From the NCBI GenBank assembly GCA_963766345.1, contig CAVXZL010000012.1, forward strand, positions 310,001 through 374,000: DNA of 64,000 nucleotides. Direction: 5' to 3'. Under the pieces are notes generated by a model that had not been told where the DNA came from, searched no databases, and saw only the letters and a program-made list of their open reading frames with translations. The DNA comes from DASVFB01 sp963766345 (GTDB lineage: Bacteria > Actinomycetota > Thermoleophilia > Gaiellales > Gaiellaceae). The translations under genes and the position numbers were made by a program. Of this stretch, positions 1-7,792 are shown in pieces; within the stretch, counting starts at the first letter, position 1; the number at the start of each line of letters is the position of its first letter.

Positions 1-200
1 TCTGGGCGCAGGCCGAGCTCCGGAAGGTGCTCGCGACCGCGGGAGCGCGCGTCGTCGACGCCGAGGTTGCCGTGGGCCACGCCCAGGAGCGCTTCGACGC
101 GGACGGCGAGCTCGTCGACGAGAACCTGAAGGAGCAGCTGCAGGAGGCGGTCGACACGCTGCTCGCCGAGCTTCCGGCACGCGTGCCGGTCGCGGCGTAG
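1..200 (+). CDS. NADPH-dependent FMN reductase family protein, C-terminal end
   Basis: Partial gene entering from the left edge; the reading frame begins at base 3 and ends with TAG at 198-200, giving the last 65 residues. The segment reads WAQAELRKVLATAGARVVD and continues through an HAQERFD stretch to an amphipathic C-terminal helix, the usual end of the flavodoxin-fold NAD(P)H-dependent FMN reductase/azoreductase-like family. The flavin-binding N-terminal half lies outside the window, so neither substrate nor subfamily can be read. The family call rests on the C-terminal helix pattern and is moderately secure. Confidence 0.6.
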   Translation, partial: WAQAELRKVLATAGARVVDAEVAVGHAQERFDADGELVDENLKEQLQEAVDTLLAELPARVPVAA

Positions 201-225
201 CGGGTTTGTCTGCTACGGATTCCCC

Positions 226-867
226 GTGGCAGACGACTGGCGCCTCACGGCACGGCTGACGGACGAGAGCACGCGAAGGCTGCTCGAGCAACTGCGCGAG
301 CACGACGCGGACGATGCCGTCCGGCACCGCCTCGGCGGCGCCGTCGCGGTGAGCGGCGAGGGCAACACCGTCTACGCGTACGCGGATACCGCGGACGCGA
401 TCCACGAGGCCGAGTCGGTCGTCCGTGCGCTGCTCGCAGAGCACGGTGTCGAGGCGCAGGTCTCGGTCGACCGCTGGCACGATCTCGAGCAACGGTGGGA
501 GGACGAGTCCGTGCCCCTGCCGCAGACGGAGGCCGAGCGCGAGGCCGAGCGCGAGCGCCTCGACGAGACCGAGGAGGCCGAGTCACGTGACAGCGGCCGC
601 GCGCTCTGGGAGGTGCGGCTGGAGCTGCCGTCGCACGGCCGGACGCGCGAGCTCGCGGACCGGCTCGAGCAGGAGGGGCTGCACGTGATCAGGCGCTGGA
701 CGTTCCTGCTCGTCGGGGCGGACTCCGAGGACGACGCGCGGGAGCTCGCCGAGCGGTTGCAGAACGAAGCACCCGACGCGGCGATTCAGGTCGAGCCGAG
801 CGGCGAGATGATCGCGGAGGTCGCGCCCGGGAACCCGTTCGCGATCTTCGGCGGCCTCGCGGGCTAA
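226..867 (+). CDS. Hypothetical protein with two ferredoxin-like halves
   Basis: A 213-residue soluble protein I cannot assign to a named family. The start is GTG at 226, 25 bases after the previous stop. It appears to be built of two similar alpha/beta halves (about residues 1-85 and 125-200), each with an LTDES/LPSHG-type opening strand, a helix ending LLEQLRE or LADRLEQ, a hydrophobic strand and a second helix (AESVVRALL, ARELAERLQ). They are separated by a very acidic linker rich in Glu and Arg (about 96-125). The halves resemble small ACT or ferredoxin-like folds, but no ligand motif is visible. It has no signal peptide or membrane segment. Confidence 0.65.
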   Translation: MADDWRLTARLTDESTRRLLEQLREHDADDAVRHRLGGAVAVSGEGNTVYAYADTADAIHEAESVVRALLAEHGVEAQVSVDRWHDLEQRWEDESVPLPQTEAEREAERERLDETEEAESRDSGRALWEVRLELPSHGRTRELADRLEQEGLHVIRRWTFLLVGADSEDDARELAERLQNEAPDAAIQVEPSGEMIAEVAPGNPFAIFGGLAG

Positions 868-922
868 GAGCCTCTACATCCCAGAAAGGTTTTTTCGGGC
901 AGCGGTCGAAGACAGCCGCATC

Positions 923-1594
923 ATGACTCCTGAGCTCCAACGAAAGCTGGCAGTCGAGTTCATCGGGATGTTCATCTTCCTGTTCACGGTCGGAATGGCG
1001 ACCAACAAGGCGGGCGCCGGAGCCCTGGCGCCGCTCGCGATCGGATCCGTCCTCATGGTGATGGTGTTCGCGGGCGGTCACGTGTCCGGCGGCCACTTCA
1101 ACCCCGCGGTGAGCGCCGCGGTGTTCCTGCGCGGGAGGATGGCCGCGAACGAGTTCGGCGCCTATGTCCTGACGCAGTTCGTCGCCGCAGCGATCGCAGG
1201 TGTGCTGGTTCGGTACGTCGGCGGCCGCGAACCACACGCGATCGTCGCGAGCTCGGGCAAGATGCTGATCGTCGAGTTCATCTTCACGTTCGCGCTCGCC
1301 TGGGTCGTCCTGCATGTCGCGACCGCCCGCGGGACGGAAGGCAACTCGTACTACGGGCTCGCCATCGGCTTCACCGTTCTGACGGGCGCGTTCGCCGTGG
1401 GCGGCATCTCGGGGGGCGCCTTCAACCCTGCAATCGCGCTCGGCGCGATGGTGACCGGCCTCTTCGAATGGGGCAACATCTGGATCTACCTGATCGCCGA
1501 CTTCCTCGGCGCCGCCGCAGCCGCGTACGCATTCCTGTTCGTCCTCCCGGCCGAGAAGATGGCCGGAGACATCGAGGCCGCGAGCACCGAGTAA
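923..1594 (+). CDS. MIP family channel (aquaporin-like)
   Basis: A 223-residue integral membrane channel with six hydrophobic helices and both half-helix NPA boxes: HFNPAVS (Asn60-Ala62) and AFNPAIA (Asn168-Ala170). This is the major intrinsic protein fold that conducts water or small neutral solutes. Length is normal for bacterial aquaporins. The residue after the second NPA, usually the Arg of the aromatic/arginine selectivity filter, is Ile here, so the pore should be less selective than AqpZ or GlpF. ATG start at 923; the upstream region (868-922) contains an A/T-rich tract but no recognised operator. It stands alone between two unrelated genes. Confidence 0.9.
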   Translation: MTPELQRKLAVEFIGMFIFLFTVGMATNKAGAGALAPLAIGSVLMVMVFAGGHVSGGHFNPAVSAAVFLRGRMAANEFGAYVLTQFVAAAIAGVLVRYVGGREPHAIVASSGKMLIVEFIFTFALAWVVLHVATARGTEGNSYYGLAIGFTVLTGAFAVGGISGGAFNPAIALGAMVTGLFEWGNIWIYLIADFLGAAAAAYAFLFVLPAEKMAGDIEAASTE

Positions 1595-1635
1595 ACCGCT
1601 GCCGGCCCGACGGCGGTCGTCGCTACCCTGAGGAC

Positions 1636-1809
1636 GTGGCCGAGGGCGCGCGCAACGAAGAGGTGTTCGAAGTGGAGTGCCCGCATTGCCACAAGCACTT
1701 CCAGGCCGAGCTGCTCGGCCCACTCTCACCGCGGCAGGCGGGCTTCAAGTGCCCGCACTGCAGGCTGTTCGTCAGCTACGACAGAGCGCCGAAGCCAACC
1801 TCCGGTTGA
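1636..1809 (+). CDS. Small zinc-ribbon protein
   Basis: A 57-residue protein starting at GTG 1636, 41 bases after the aquaporin stop. It carries two CPHC knuckles (Cys15/Cys18 and Cys39/Cys42), the spacing of a treble-clef or zinc-ribbon that would bind one zinc ion. The rest is short and polar, so it is probably a nucleic-acid or protein-binding ribbon of unknown role. A longer in-frame reading exists upstream but would run through the aquaporin gene and lacks coding character. Confidence 0.6.
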   Translation: MAEGARNEEVFEVECPHCHKHFQAELLGPLSPRQAGFKCPHCRLFVSYDRAPKPTSG

Positions 1810-1831
1810 CGACCCGCCGGCGGCTGCGTCG

Positions 1832-2947
1832 TCAGACGCAGTCTTTGAGCCCTTGCGCCTCCGGTAGGGACTCGAGCTTCTTCAGCGTGTTGTTCTCGAT
1901 CTGGCGGATGCGTTCACGCGTCACGCCGAATGCGCGGCCGACCTCCTCGAGCGTGCACGGCTGCTCGCCGAGCAGCCCGAAGCGCAGCTCGATCACCTGA
2001 CGCTCGCGCTCGGGCAGCGCGTCGAGGGCGCGCTTGATGTCCTCGCGGCGCAACTGCACCTGCGCGGTGTCGTAGGGCGACTCCGCCGACTCGTCGGGGA
2101 CGAAGTCGCCGAGCGACGACTCCTCCTCCTCGCCGATCGGCTTCTCGAGCGAGACGGGTAGCTGCGACATGCGCAGGATGTCGCGCACCTCGAAAACCGT
2201 GATCTCGAGCTCCTCGGCGATCTCCTCCGCCTCCGGCTCGCGGCCGAGGCGCTGGACGAGCTGGCGCTCGATGTGCACGACCTTGTTCAGCTTCTCGACC
2301 ATGTGCACGGGGATGCGGATCGTCCGCGCCTTGTCCGCGATCGCGCGCGTGACGGCCTGGCGGATCCACCACGTCGCGTAGGTCGAGAACTTGTAGCCCT
2401 TGCGGTAGTCGAACTTCTCCACCGCGCGGATCAGGCCGAGCGAGCCCTCCTGGATCAGGTCGAGGAACGACAGGCCGCGGCCGAGGTACGACTTCGCGAT
2501 CGAGACGACGAGCCGCAGGTTCGCCTCGATCATCTGCGTCTTGGCGTACATGTCCCCGCGCTCGATCCGCTTGGCCAGATAGACCTCCTGGTCGGCGGTG
2601 AGCAGCGGCACCTTGCCGATCTCGCGCAAGTAGAGGCGCAACGAGTCGAGCGACGGCTCGACCGTGAGGTCCAGCTTCGCGTTCGCTTCCTTCGCCGCCG
2701 CCTTCTCGTCCTCGACGGTGAGCTGCTGCTGCTCGTGCGGCGGCCGCTTGTGCGTCTCGCCCTCCATGAGCTCGACGTTGTGGTCGATCAGATACGTGTA
2801 GAAGTCTTCGACCTGCTCCTTGGTGAGCTCGACCTCCTCGAGCCCGGCGACGATCTCGTCATACGTCAGGAATCCTTTCTCCTGGCCGTCCTGGACGAGC
2901 TTGTGCAGCTCTTCGACGTCAGGCAGAGAGATGTCGACGGTCAGCAA
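1832..2947 (-). CDS. rpoD: Primary RNA polymerase sigma factor (RpoD/SigA type)
   Basis: A 371-residue sigma-70 factor. The N-terminus (about 1-60) resembles region 1.1; region 1.2 follows with SLRLYLREIGKVPLLT; region 2 contains the core-binding and -10 recognition stretch LIQEGSLGLIRAVEKFDY and TYATWWIRQAV; region 3 follows. Region 4 ends with the -35 helix-turn-helix GVTRERIRQIE. Full conservation of 2.4 and 4.2 marks a group 1 or close group 2 factor. The start is TTG at 2947, chosen because GGGAGG lies 8 bases upstream and no ATG occurs in frame until mid-region 1. The leader holds a terminator-like hairpin and a promoter-like palindrome. Confidence 0.92.
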   Translation of the reverse strand: MLTVDISLPDVEELHKLVQDGQEKGFLTYDEIVAGLEEVELTKEQVEDFYTYLIDHNVELMEGETHKRPPHEQQQLTVEDEKAAAKEANAKLDLTVEPSLDSLRLYLREIGKVPLLTADQEVYLAKRIERGDMYAKTQMIEANLRLVVSIAKSYLGRGLSFLDLIQEGSLGLIRAVEKFDYRKGYKFSTYATWWIRQAVTRAIADKARTIRIPVHMVEKLNKVVHIERQLVQRLGREPEAEEIAEELEITVFEVRDILRMSQLPVSLEKPIGEEEESSLGDFVPDESAESPYDTAQVQLRREDIKRALDALPERERQVIELRFGLLGEQPCTLEEVGRAFGVTRERIRQIENNTLKKLESLPEAQGLKDCV

Positions 2948-3014
2948 AGTGGGAACCTCCCGGGGCTCGTGCTACGTGGACACCAACGGGTTCTCGGTCG
3001 GACTACGGACGCAC

Positions 3015-3054
3015 AAAAAACGAGCCGGTACCCAGTTGCCAGCGTCCCGGCTCG
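3015..3054 (-). terminator. Intrinsic terminator or attenuator hairpin
   Basis: On the minus strand CGAGCCGG (3054-3047) and CCGGCTCG (3028-3021) form an 8-bp perfect stem with an 18-base loop, followed directly by TTTTTT (3020-3015). This is a classical Rho-independent terminator. It lies 61 bases past the asparaginase stop and 67 bases before the rpoD start, so it may end the asparaginase transcript or attenuate rpoD if rpoD is transcribed from the promoter-like site at 3070-3098. Confidence 0.7.
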
Positions 3055-3069
3055 CCTCACACGCGCGGG

Positions 3070-3098
3070 ATATTACACCGGTGTAACGAAATTTCCAC
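3070..3098 (-). promoter_or_regulatory. Promoter-like site overlapping a 14-bp palindrome
   Basis: TTACACCGGTGTAA at 3073-3086 is a perfect 14-bp palindrome. On the minus strand it runs into TAATAT (3075-3070), a good -10 hexamer; with a 17-bp spacer the -35 position reads GTGGAA, a weak match to TTGACA. The overlap of a symmetric element with a -10 is the usual layout of a repressor operator, so this is a candidate regulated promoter for rpoD. It starts 18 bases past the asparaginase stop. The binding protein is unknown. Confidence 0.45.
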
Positions 3099-3115
3099 AG
3101 AGACTTTCGATTGAT

Positions 3116-4003
3116 TCACTGAACGCCGATCGTGCCCACGTCCTCGCCGCGGCTGTTCGCAATGGGAAGCTCATAAAGGCTTGGGATCTCGGCGCCCAGA
3201 CGCGCGAGGAACGCCGCTGCGGCGGGCCCGAGCGGGCGGCCGGCGCCGTCCGCGCTCTTGATCGCGAAGCCGGTCCCGCCGGGAAGGAGGCCGCAGAGCA
3301 GACCCTCCGCGCCGCCCTTCGCGATCGCGCCGGCGACCGTCTGCATCACGACGGTGTCCGGCGCGCCCTCGCCGCGGATGAGCTCCGGGTGCGCGCGCAT
3401 GGCGTCGGCGACACGCGCGCCCTCGGCGCTCGCCTCGAGCCGCGTGAACATGTCGGCCATCCGCTCGAGCGAGAGTGCGAACGTCGGGACGCCGCAGCCG
3501 TCCACCGCCGTCTCGATCCGGTCCTCGTCGAGGCCCGCGGCGGTCGCGACGTTGCGGAGGTTCGCGCGCTGCATCCGGTGGCTCGGCAGGCGGTAGCCCT
3601 CGGTTCGCCAGCCCCGGGCCCTGCAGACGGCGAGCATGCCGGCGTGCTTGCCGGAGCAGTTGTGCTTGAGCCGCGACGGCGGCTGCCCCTCGCGGCCGCA
3701 CTCGAGGTCGTCCTCGCCGGCGTGCGCGCGGCCGAGCAGCATCCGCACCGCCGCCAGCTGGGCCCGGTCGGCCCGGTGCGAGGCCGAGGCGATCGCGAGC
3801 TCGCGCCCGTCGGCGTCTTCGTAGGACTCCGCGAGCGGCAGCGCCTGGAACGGCTTTGCCGAGGAGCGGAACAGCGTCACGAGGCCGCCGTCTCCGGCCT
3901 CCGCGACCCGGCGGCCGTCCTGCACCGCGACGGCGTGCACGAGGTGGGTCGCCTCGGCGATGCCGTTTCGGCGCACGACTACCCTGATGGGGTTGGCGGC
4001 CAC
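3116..4003 (-). CDS. L-asparaginase (type II, Rhizobium-like family)
   Basis: A 295-residue protein of the asparaginase family typified by Rhizobium etli AsnA (Asparaginase_II), which hydrolyses L-asparagine to aspartate and ammonia and is unrelated to the AnsA/AnsB fold. Visible family signatures are SSAKPFQALPL, the HNCSGKHAGM block that carries catalytic Ser/Lys residues, and DGCGVPTFALSL. No signal peptide, so cytoplasmic. GTG start at 4003; only 16 bases separate it from the divergent Fpg-type gene, so the two promoters must overlap. Length is slightly shorter than the usual 320-340 residues, missing mainly variable loops. Confidence 0.85.
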   Translation of the reverse strand: MAANPIRVVVRRNGIAEATHLVHAVAVQDGRRVAEAGDGGLVTLFRSSAKPFQALPLAESYEDADGRELAIASASHRADRAQLAAVRMLLGRAHAGEDDLECGREGQPPSRLKHNCSGKHAGMLAVCRARGWRTEGYRLPSHRMQRANLRNVATAAGLDEDRIETAVDGCGVPTFALSLERMADMFTRLEASAEGARVADAMRAHPELIRGEGAPDTVVMQTVAGAIAKGGAEGLLCGLLPGGTGFAIKSADGAGRPLGPAAAAFLARLGAEIPSLYELPIANSRGEDVGTIGVQ

Positions 4004-4019
4004 TGACCAGGGACGTTAG

Positions 4020-4847
4020 ATGCCCGAGCTTCCGGAGATGGAGGCCTGGCGTCGCCAGCTCGACGAGCCGGTGAGCGCGTTCCCGATCGTGAAGGCCGGG
4101 CCGGCGCACGTCGCGACGCTCAAGACGTTCGACCCGCCGCTCTCGACGCTCGAGGGCCGGCGCCTCGCGGGGGCGCGCCGGCGGGCGAAGCGGCTCATGT
4201 TCCCGACGGAGGACGGAGAGCTCGTACTGCTCGTCCACCTCATGACCGCGGGCCGCCTGCGCTACCTGCGCGCCGGCGAAAAGGGGCCGAAGGTGCCGGC
4301 GTTCAGGCTCGAGTTCCAGGGCGGCGCGCAGCTCGTGCTGACGGAGGCCGGATCGAAGAAGCGCGCCGGCGTGTGGCTGCTCACGCCGGAGGCGGTCGAG
4401 GCGGAGCTCGAGCACCTGGGACCCGAGGCGCTCGGGCTCGGCGCGGAGGCGCTCGCGACGATCTGCACCGCGGAGTCGCGACGGCTCCATTCGATGCTGC
4501 GCGACCAGCGGGTGATCGCCGGCATCGGGCGCGCCTGGGCGAACGAGATCCTGCACCATGCGCGGCTGTCGCCGTTCGCGCTGACGAAGGACCTCGACAC
4601 CGAGCAGGTCGAGCGACTCGCCGACGCGATCGACATCGAGCTCGAGCGCGGGCTCGAGCTGCGCGAGCGCGGCGCGAACGACGCGCGCACCTACCGCGTG
4701 CACGACAAGCTCCACGAGCCGTGCTACGTCTGCGGCACGCCGATCGCGCGCGTCGACTACGAGGAGCACACGGTCTACTACTGCCCCGACTGCCAGACCG
4801 GCGGCCGGATGCTCAAGGACCGGCGGCTCTCGCGCCTCCTGCGATGA
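4020..4847 (+). CDS. Fpg/Nei family DNA glycosylase
   Basis: A 275-residue base-excision repair enzyme. After processing of Met1 the N-terminal Pro2-Glu3 (PELPEME) provides the Schiff-base nucleophile and acid typical of Fpg/MutM and Nei. The helix-two-turn-helix region is followed by a C-terminal zinc finger with CYVCG and CPDC pairs, then TGGRMLKDR holding the finger arginine. HLMTAGRL matches the Fpg minor-groove wedge region. Whether it prefers 8-oxoguanine or oxidised pyrimidines cannot be read. Its TGA stop overlaps the ATG of the MaoC gene by 4 bp (ATGA), so the two are translationally coupled. Confidence 0.88.
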   Translation: MPELPEMEAWRRQLDEPVSAFPIVKAGPAHVATLKTFDPPLSTLEGRRLAGARRRAKRLMFPTEDGELVLLVHLMTAGRLRYLRAGEKGPKVPAFRLEFQGGAQLVLTEAGSKKRAGVWLLTPEAVEAELEHLGPEALGLGAEALATICTAESRRLHSMLRDQRVIAGIGRAWANEILHHARLSPFALTKDLDTEQVERLADAIDIELERGLELRERGANDARTYRVHDKLHEPCYVCGTPIARVDYEEHTVYYCPDCQTGGRMLKDRRLSRLLR

Positions 4848-5239
4848 AGGTCGGAGACACCGCGAGGCGCTCGCGGCGGATCTCCGCGCGCGACATCGAG
4901 CTCTTCACCGAGCTGACCGGCGACCGCAACCCGCTGCACTACGACGAGGACGCGGCAGCGCGCTCGCGGTTCGGCCGCCGCATCGTGCAGGGCGGCGTCA
5001 CGACCGGGCTCCTGAACGCGGTCGTCGCGGAAGACCTGCCGGGGCCGGGCAGCGTCTTCCTCCACGTCGACTGGAGCTTCCGCGCGCCGGTCTATCCGGG
5101 CGACGAGCTCACCGCAGAGGTCGAGGTGCTGGAGCTGCGCGAGAACAAGCCGATCTCGAAGCTGCGCACGACGATCGCGAACCAGGACGGCACGGTCGTC
5201 CTCGACGGAACGGCGCTCGTCTGGAGCGAACCGATCTAG
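4844..5239 (+). CDS. MaoC-like hotdog-fold hydratase
   Basis: A 131-residue single-hotdog protein of the MaoC/(R)-specific enoyl-CoA hydratase family. The signature DRNPLHYDEDAA carries the catalytic pair Asp27 and His32, and the hot-dog strand GRRIVQGG follows. Such enzymes hydrate 2-enoyl-CoA to (R)-3-hydroxyacyl-CoA in fatty acid or polyester metabolism. Start ATG 4844 overlaps the preceding stop; a longer open frame upstream is only a shadow of the glycosylase. Its TAG stop and that of the convergent gene share one CTAG. Confidence 0.85.
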   Translation: MKVGDTARRSRRISARDIELFTELTGDRNPLHYDEDAAARSRFGRRIVQGGVTTGLLNAVVAEDLPGPGSVFLHVDWSFRAPVYPGDELTAEVEVLELRENKPISKLRTTIANQDGTVVLDGTALVWSEPI

Positions 5240-5802
5240 GCGAGCCGGATCAGGAGCCGCTCGCCCTGGATCTCGGCCGACCCGCCGAGGGCGCGGATCG
5301 CGCTCAGCGCGACGAGGGCGCCGAGGTCTCTCAGATCCTCGCCCATGATCACCGGCGCCGCGGCCGCGTTCACCGGGTCGACCGTGAGCGTCTTCCCGTC
5401 GACGTGCAGCGCCACCGAGGGGACGCTCCCGTGCTTCCGCGCGCAGTCGACGAGCGCCGCGAGCGAACGCTGGACGGTCGGCGGGTCGGTCGTGACCGTC
5501 GTTCCCGTTCCGTCCGCCTCCGGGACGGCCGCTCGGGCGAGCTCGAGCGTGTCGACGTCCGCGAGCACCGGCTCGTAGCGCTCGCCGGCGATGCGCGCCG
5601 CGAGGCCGAGCTCCTCCAGCAGCTCCGTCATCTGCTCGGACGCGGCGATGATCATCTCGACGTAGCGCGAGACGGGCGGCTCGAGCTCGACCGCGCGCTG
5701 CATCGTGCGCGCGAACCCGAAGATCGTCGCGAGCGGCGTGCGCAGGTCGTGCACCGCGAGAGAGGTGAGACGGGCGAACGACGTATCCTGCGAATCGGTC
5801 AT
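5236..5802 (-). CDS. Histidine-kinase-like protein with degenerate ATPase domain
   Basis: A 188-residue protein. Residues about 8-65 form a HisKA dimerisation/phosphotransfer helix pair with the H-box AVHDLRTPLAT. The C-terminal half has the length of a shrunken HATPase_c domain, but I find no N-box, DxGxG G1-box or clear G2-box, so it probably cannot bind ATP. It could act as a phospho-acceptor or dimerisation partner of another kinase. No sensor or membrane segment. The ATG at 5802-5800 overlaps the ATG of divergent folE2 inside one CATG, and neither start has a Shine-Dalgarno sequence, hinting at leaderless transcripts. Confidence 0.7.
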   Translation of the reverse strand: MTDSQDTSFARLTSLAVHDLRTPLATIFGFARTMQRAVELEPPVSRYVEMIIAASEQMTELLEELGLAARIAGERYEPVLADVDTLELARAAVPEADGTGTTVTTDPPTVQRSLAALVDCARKHGSVPSVALHVDGKTLTVDPVNAAAAPVIMGEDLRDLGALVALSAIRALGGSAEIQGERLLIRLA

Positions 5803-6844
5803 GAACGGCGACGGGAAGCTTGTCACACGCGACCTCCAGGCCTCGCAGCCGGACGTCCAGCTCGGCCTGTCACGCGCCGGCGTGCAGGGCGTCGCGAAGG
5901 CGATCCACCTCCGCTGGGGACGCTTCGAGCAGGTCGTCTCGGCGGAGATCGACTGCACCGTCGACCTCGTCGCGTCCCAGAAGGGCGTCCACATGTCCCG
6001 CTTCCCGGAGCTCTTCGAGGAGGCGATCGAGCGCGTCGTGATCGGCGAGGCGCTCGTCATCGAGGCGCTCGCGCAGCACATCGCCCAAAAGATCGTCGAG
6101 CGGCAGCGCGCGCTGCGCGCGGAGGTGAGGATCCGGGCTCAGTATCCGCTCGAGCGGCAAACGCCGGTGACGAAGCTCGCGACGCAGGAGATGGTCGCGC
6201 TCATCGGCATCGCCGCGGCCACGTCTGAGGGCGGAGTCCGGCGGCTCGTCGGCGTCGAGGCGACCGGCATCAACGCCTGTCCGTGCGCACAGGGCCTCGT
6301 CCGCGACCAGGCGACCGAGCGGCTCCTCGAGGCCGGCTTCGAAGAGAACGACGTCGACCGGATCCTCGAGCTGGTTCCGCTGGCGACGCACAACCAGCGC
6401 GGCCGCGGGACGCTCTACGTCGGCACCGGGCACCAGCTGAACGCCGAGCGGCTCGTCGACATCGTCGAGTCGTCGATGAGCTCGCCGGTGTACGAGCTGC
6501 TGAAGCGCCCGGACGAGCTCTTCGTCGTCGAGCACGCGCACCTGCAGCCTCGCTTCGTCGAGGACTCGGTGCGCATCGCCCTCGCGACGACACTCGAGCG
6601 CTTCCCCGAGCTCGACGACTCGGACTTCCTCTACTCGCGCCAGGTCAACCTCGAGACGATCCACTCGCACGACGTACTCGCCGAGCGCTACGGCACGGTC
6701 GGTGAGCTCCGCGGCGAGCTCGACGACGCCGTCACGCCGGAGCGCCACACGAGCCTGTCCGACTGGCTGCGCATGAGCCGTAGGCTCGACGGAGGCGAAC
6801 AGGGAGCGGAGGCACCGGCTCCGCCGGCGCCGGAGCGGGAATGA
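5801..6844 (+). CDS. folE2: GTP cyclohydrolase, FolE2/MptA type
   Basis: A 347-residue metal-dependent type IB GTP cyclohydrolase catalysing the first step from GTP towards pterins (folate-type cofactors). The N-terminal QPDVQLGLSRAGVQGVAKAI is typical, ACPCAQG carries the active-site cysteine, and THNQRGRG is the conserved histidine block in the form known from archaeal MptA. ATG 5801 is preferred because it precedes the conserved start by 13 residues; it overlaps the divergent kinase-like start. The TGA overlaps the ATG of clpS by 4 bp. Members of this family use Zn, Mn or Fe; the sequence does not distinguish whether the product is the cyclic phosphate or neopterin triphosphate. Confidence 0.85.
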   Translation: MNGDGKLVTRDLQASQPDVQLGLSRAGVQGVAKAIHLRWGRFEQVVSAEIDCTVDLVASQKGVHMSRFPELFEEAIERVVIGEALVIEALAQHIAQKIVERQRALRAEVRIRAQYPLERQTPVTKLATQEMVALIGIAAATSEGGVRRLVGVEATGINACPCAQGLVRDQATERLLEAGFEENDVDRILELVPLATHNQRGRGTLYVGTGHQLNAERLVDIVESSMSSPVYELLKRPDELFVVEHAHLQPRFVEDSVRIALATTLERFPELDDSDFLYSRQVNLETIHSHDVLAERYGTVGELRGELDDAVTPERHTSLSDWLRMSRRLDGGEQGAEAPAPPAPERE

Positions 6845-7128
6845 GCACCGAGACGAAGCCGCGCCCGCCCGACTCCGCGTCGCTCGCAGGCAGGCCGTGG
6901 AACGTGATCGTGCTCAACGACAACCACAACACGTTCGAGGGCGTCGCGTTCGCGCTCTCGTCGACGATTCCGGGCGTCGACTACGACAAGGGCCTGCGGA
7001 TCGCCGACCGCATCCACAACTCCGGGCGCGCGGTCGTGTGGAGCGGTCACAAGGAGGCGGCCGAGCTCTACTGGGAGAAGCTCAGGGGCTTCGGCCTCAC
7101 GATGGCGCCGCTCGAACCCTCTTCGTGA
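6841..7128 (+). CDS. clpS: ATP-dependent Clp protease adaptor ClpS
   Basis: A 95-residue adaptor that hands N-degron substrates to the ClpAP/ClpCP protease. The core begins at WNVIVLNDNHNTFEGV, with the LND motif lining the N-degron pocket, followed by the helix RIADRIHNSGRAVVWSG and the Glu-rich helix EAAELYWEKLRGFGL. A Pro-rich flexible N-terminal tail of about 18 residues matches the segment that enters the Clp pore. It is coupled to folE2 through an ATGA overlap. No clp ATPase is nearby. Confidence 0.88.
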   Translation: MSTETKPRPPDSASLAGRPWNVIVLNDNHNTFEGVAFALSSTIPGVDYDKGLRIADRIHNSGRAVVWSGHKEAAELYWEKLRGFGLTMAPLEPSS

Positions 7129-7150
7129 GAGCTCTCGGGCGACGTCGAGC

Positions 7151-7792
7151 TCAAGGGGTTCGCACGCCCGGTCGCGGCCTACGAGGCTCGCGGCCTTCTT
7201 TCCTCCTGAGCAGCGTGAACCGGCTCTCCTCGCCCCGTAGCAGCCGCTTGACGTTGCCCCGGTGCAGGAAGAGCACGGCGGCGGCGGCGACGGTCGCGAA
7301 GACGACCACCGCCCACGAGTAGCCCAGAGCGATCGCGGCGATCGGAAGGGACACCGCCCCGGCGATCGACGCGAGCGAGGCGTAGCGGAAGAGCAGGAAG
7401 AACGCGAGCCAGACGACTGCGCCGACGGCTGCGACGAGCGGCGCGACGCCGAGGAAGGCGCCGCCGGTCGTCGCGACCATCTTGCCGCCGCGCTCGAACT
7501 TGAGGAACAGCGGCCGCGCGTGTCCGACCATCGCGCCCGCGCCCGCGAGCACGCCCGCGAGCGGCGAGACCGTGAGCGAGAAGACGAGCGCGGGAACGAA
7601 CCCCTTCGCGGTGTCGAGCACGACGACCGGCACGCCGTACCAGCGCCCGTAGGAGCGCCACACGTTCGACGCGCCGATGTTGCCGCTGCCGTGCTTCCGG
7701 ATGTCGTCGTGCTTGAAGACCCGGACGAGCCAGTAGCCGGAGGGAATCGAGCCGGCGAGGTAGCCGACCGCGATGGCGAGCGCGAGCGCTAT
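7151..7792 (-). CDS. plsY: Glycerol-3-phosphate acyltransferase PlsY, non-canonical start
   Basis: An integral membrane acyl-phosphate:glycerol-3-phosphate acyltransferase (about 213 residues) that begins phospholipid synthesis. Motif 1 HGSGNIGASN, motif 2 GHARPLFLKFERGGK and motif 3 RYASLASIAG are present among five to six hydrophobic segments. No ATG, GTG or TTG occurs in frame near the expected N-terminus; the reading opens at ATA 7792-7790, which overlaps the TAG of the upstream dismutase gene (ATAG). A CTG at 7822 is the other option. The start is therefore uncertain while the protein body is clear. The tail is basic and cytoplasmic. Confidence 0.85.
   Translation of the reverse strand: MALALAIAVGYLAGSIPSGYWLVRVFKHDDIRKHGSGNIGASNVWRSYGRWYGVPVVVLDTAKGFVPALVFSLTVSPLAGVLAGAGAMVGHARPLFLKFERGGKMVATTGGAFLGVAPLVAAVGAVVWLAFFLLFRYASLASIAGAVSLPIAAIALGYSWAVVVFATVAAAAVLFLHRGNVKRLLRGEESRFTLLRRKEGREPRRPRPGVRTP

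Noticed and set aside
3171..4769. A 532-codon minus frame across asparaginase and glycosylase genes
   Set aside because: Arg-rich shadow product with no motif; both real genes in the same bases have complete signatures.
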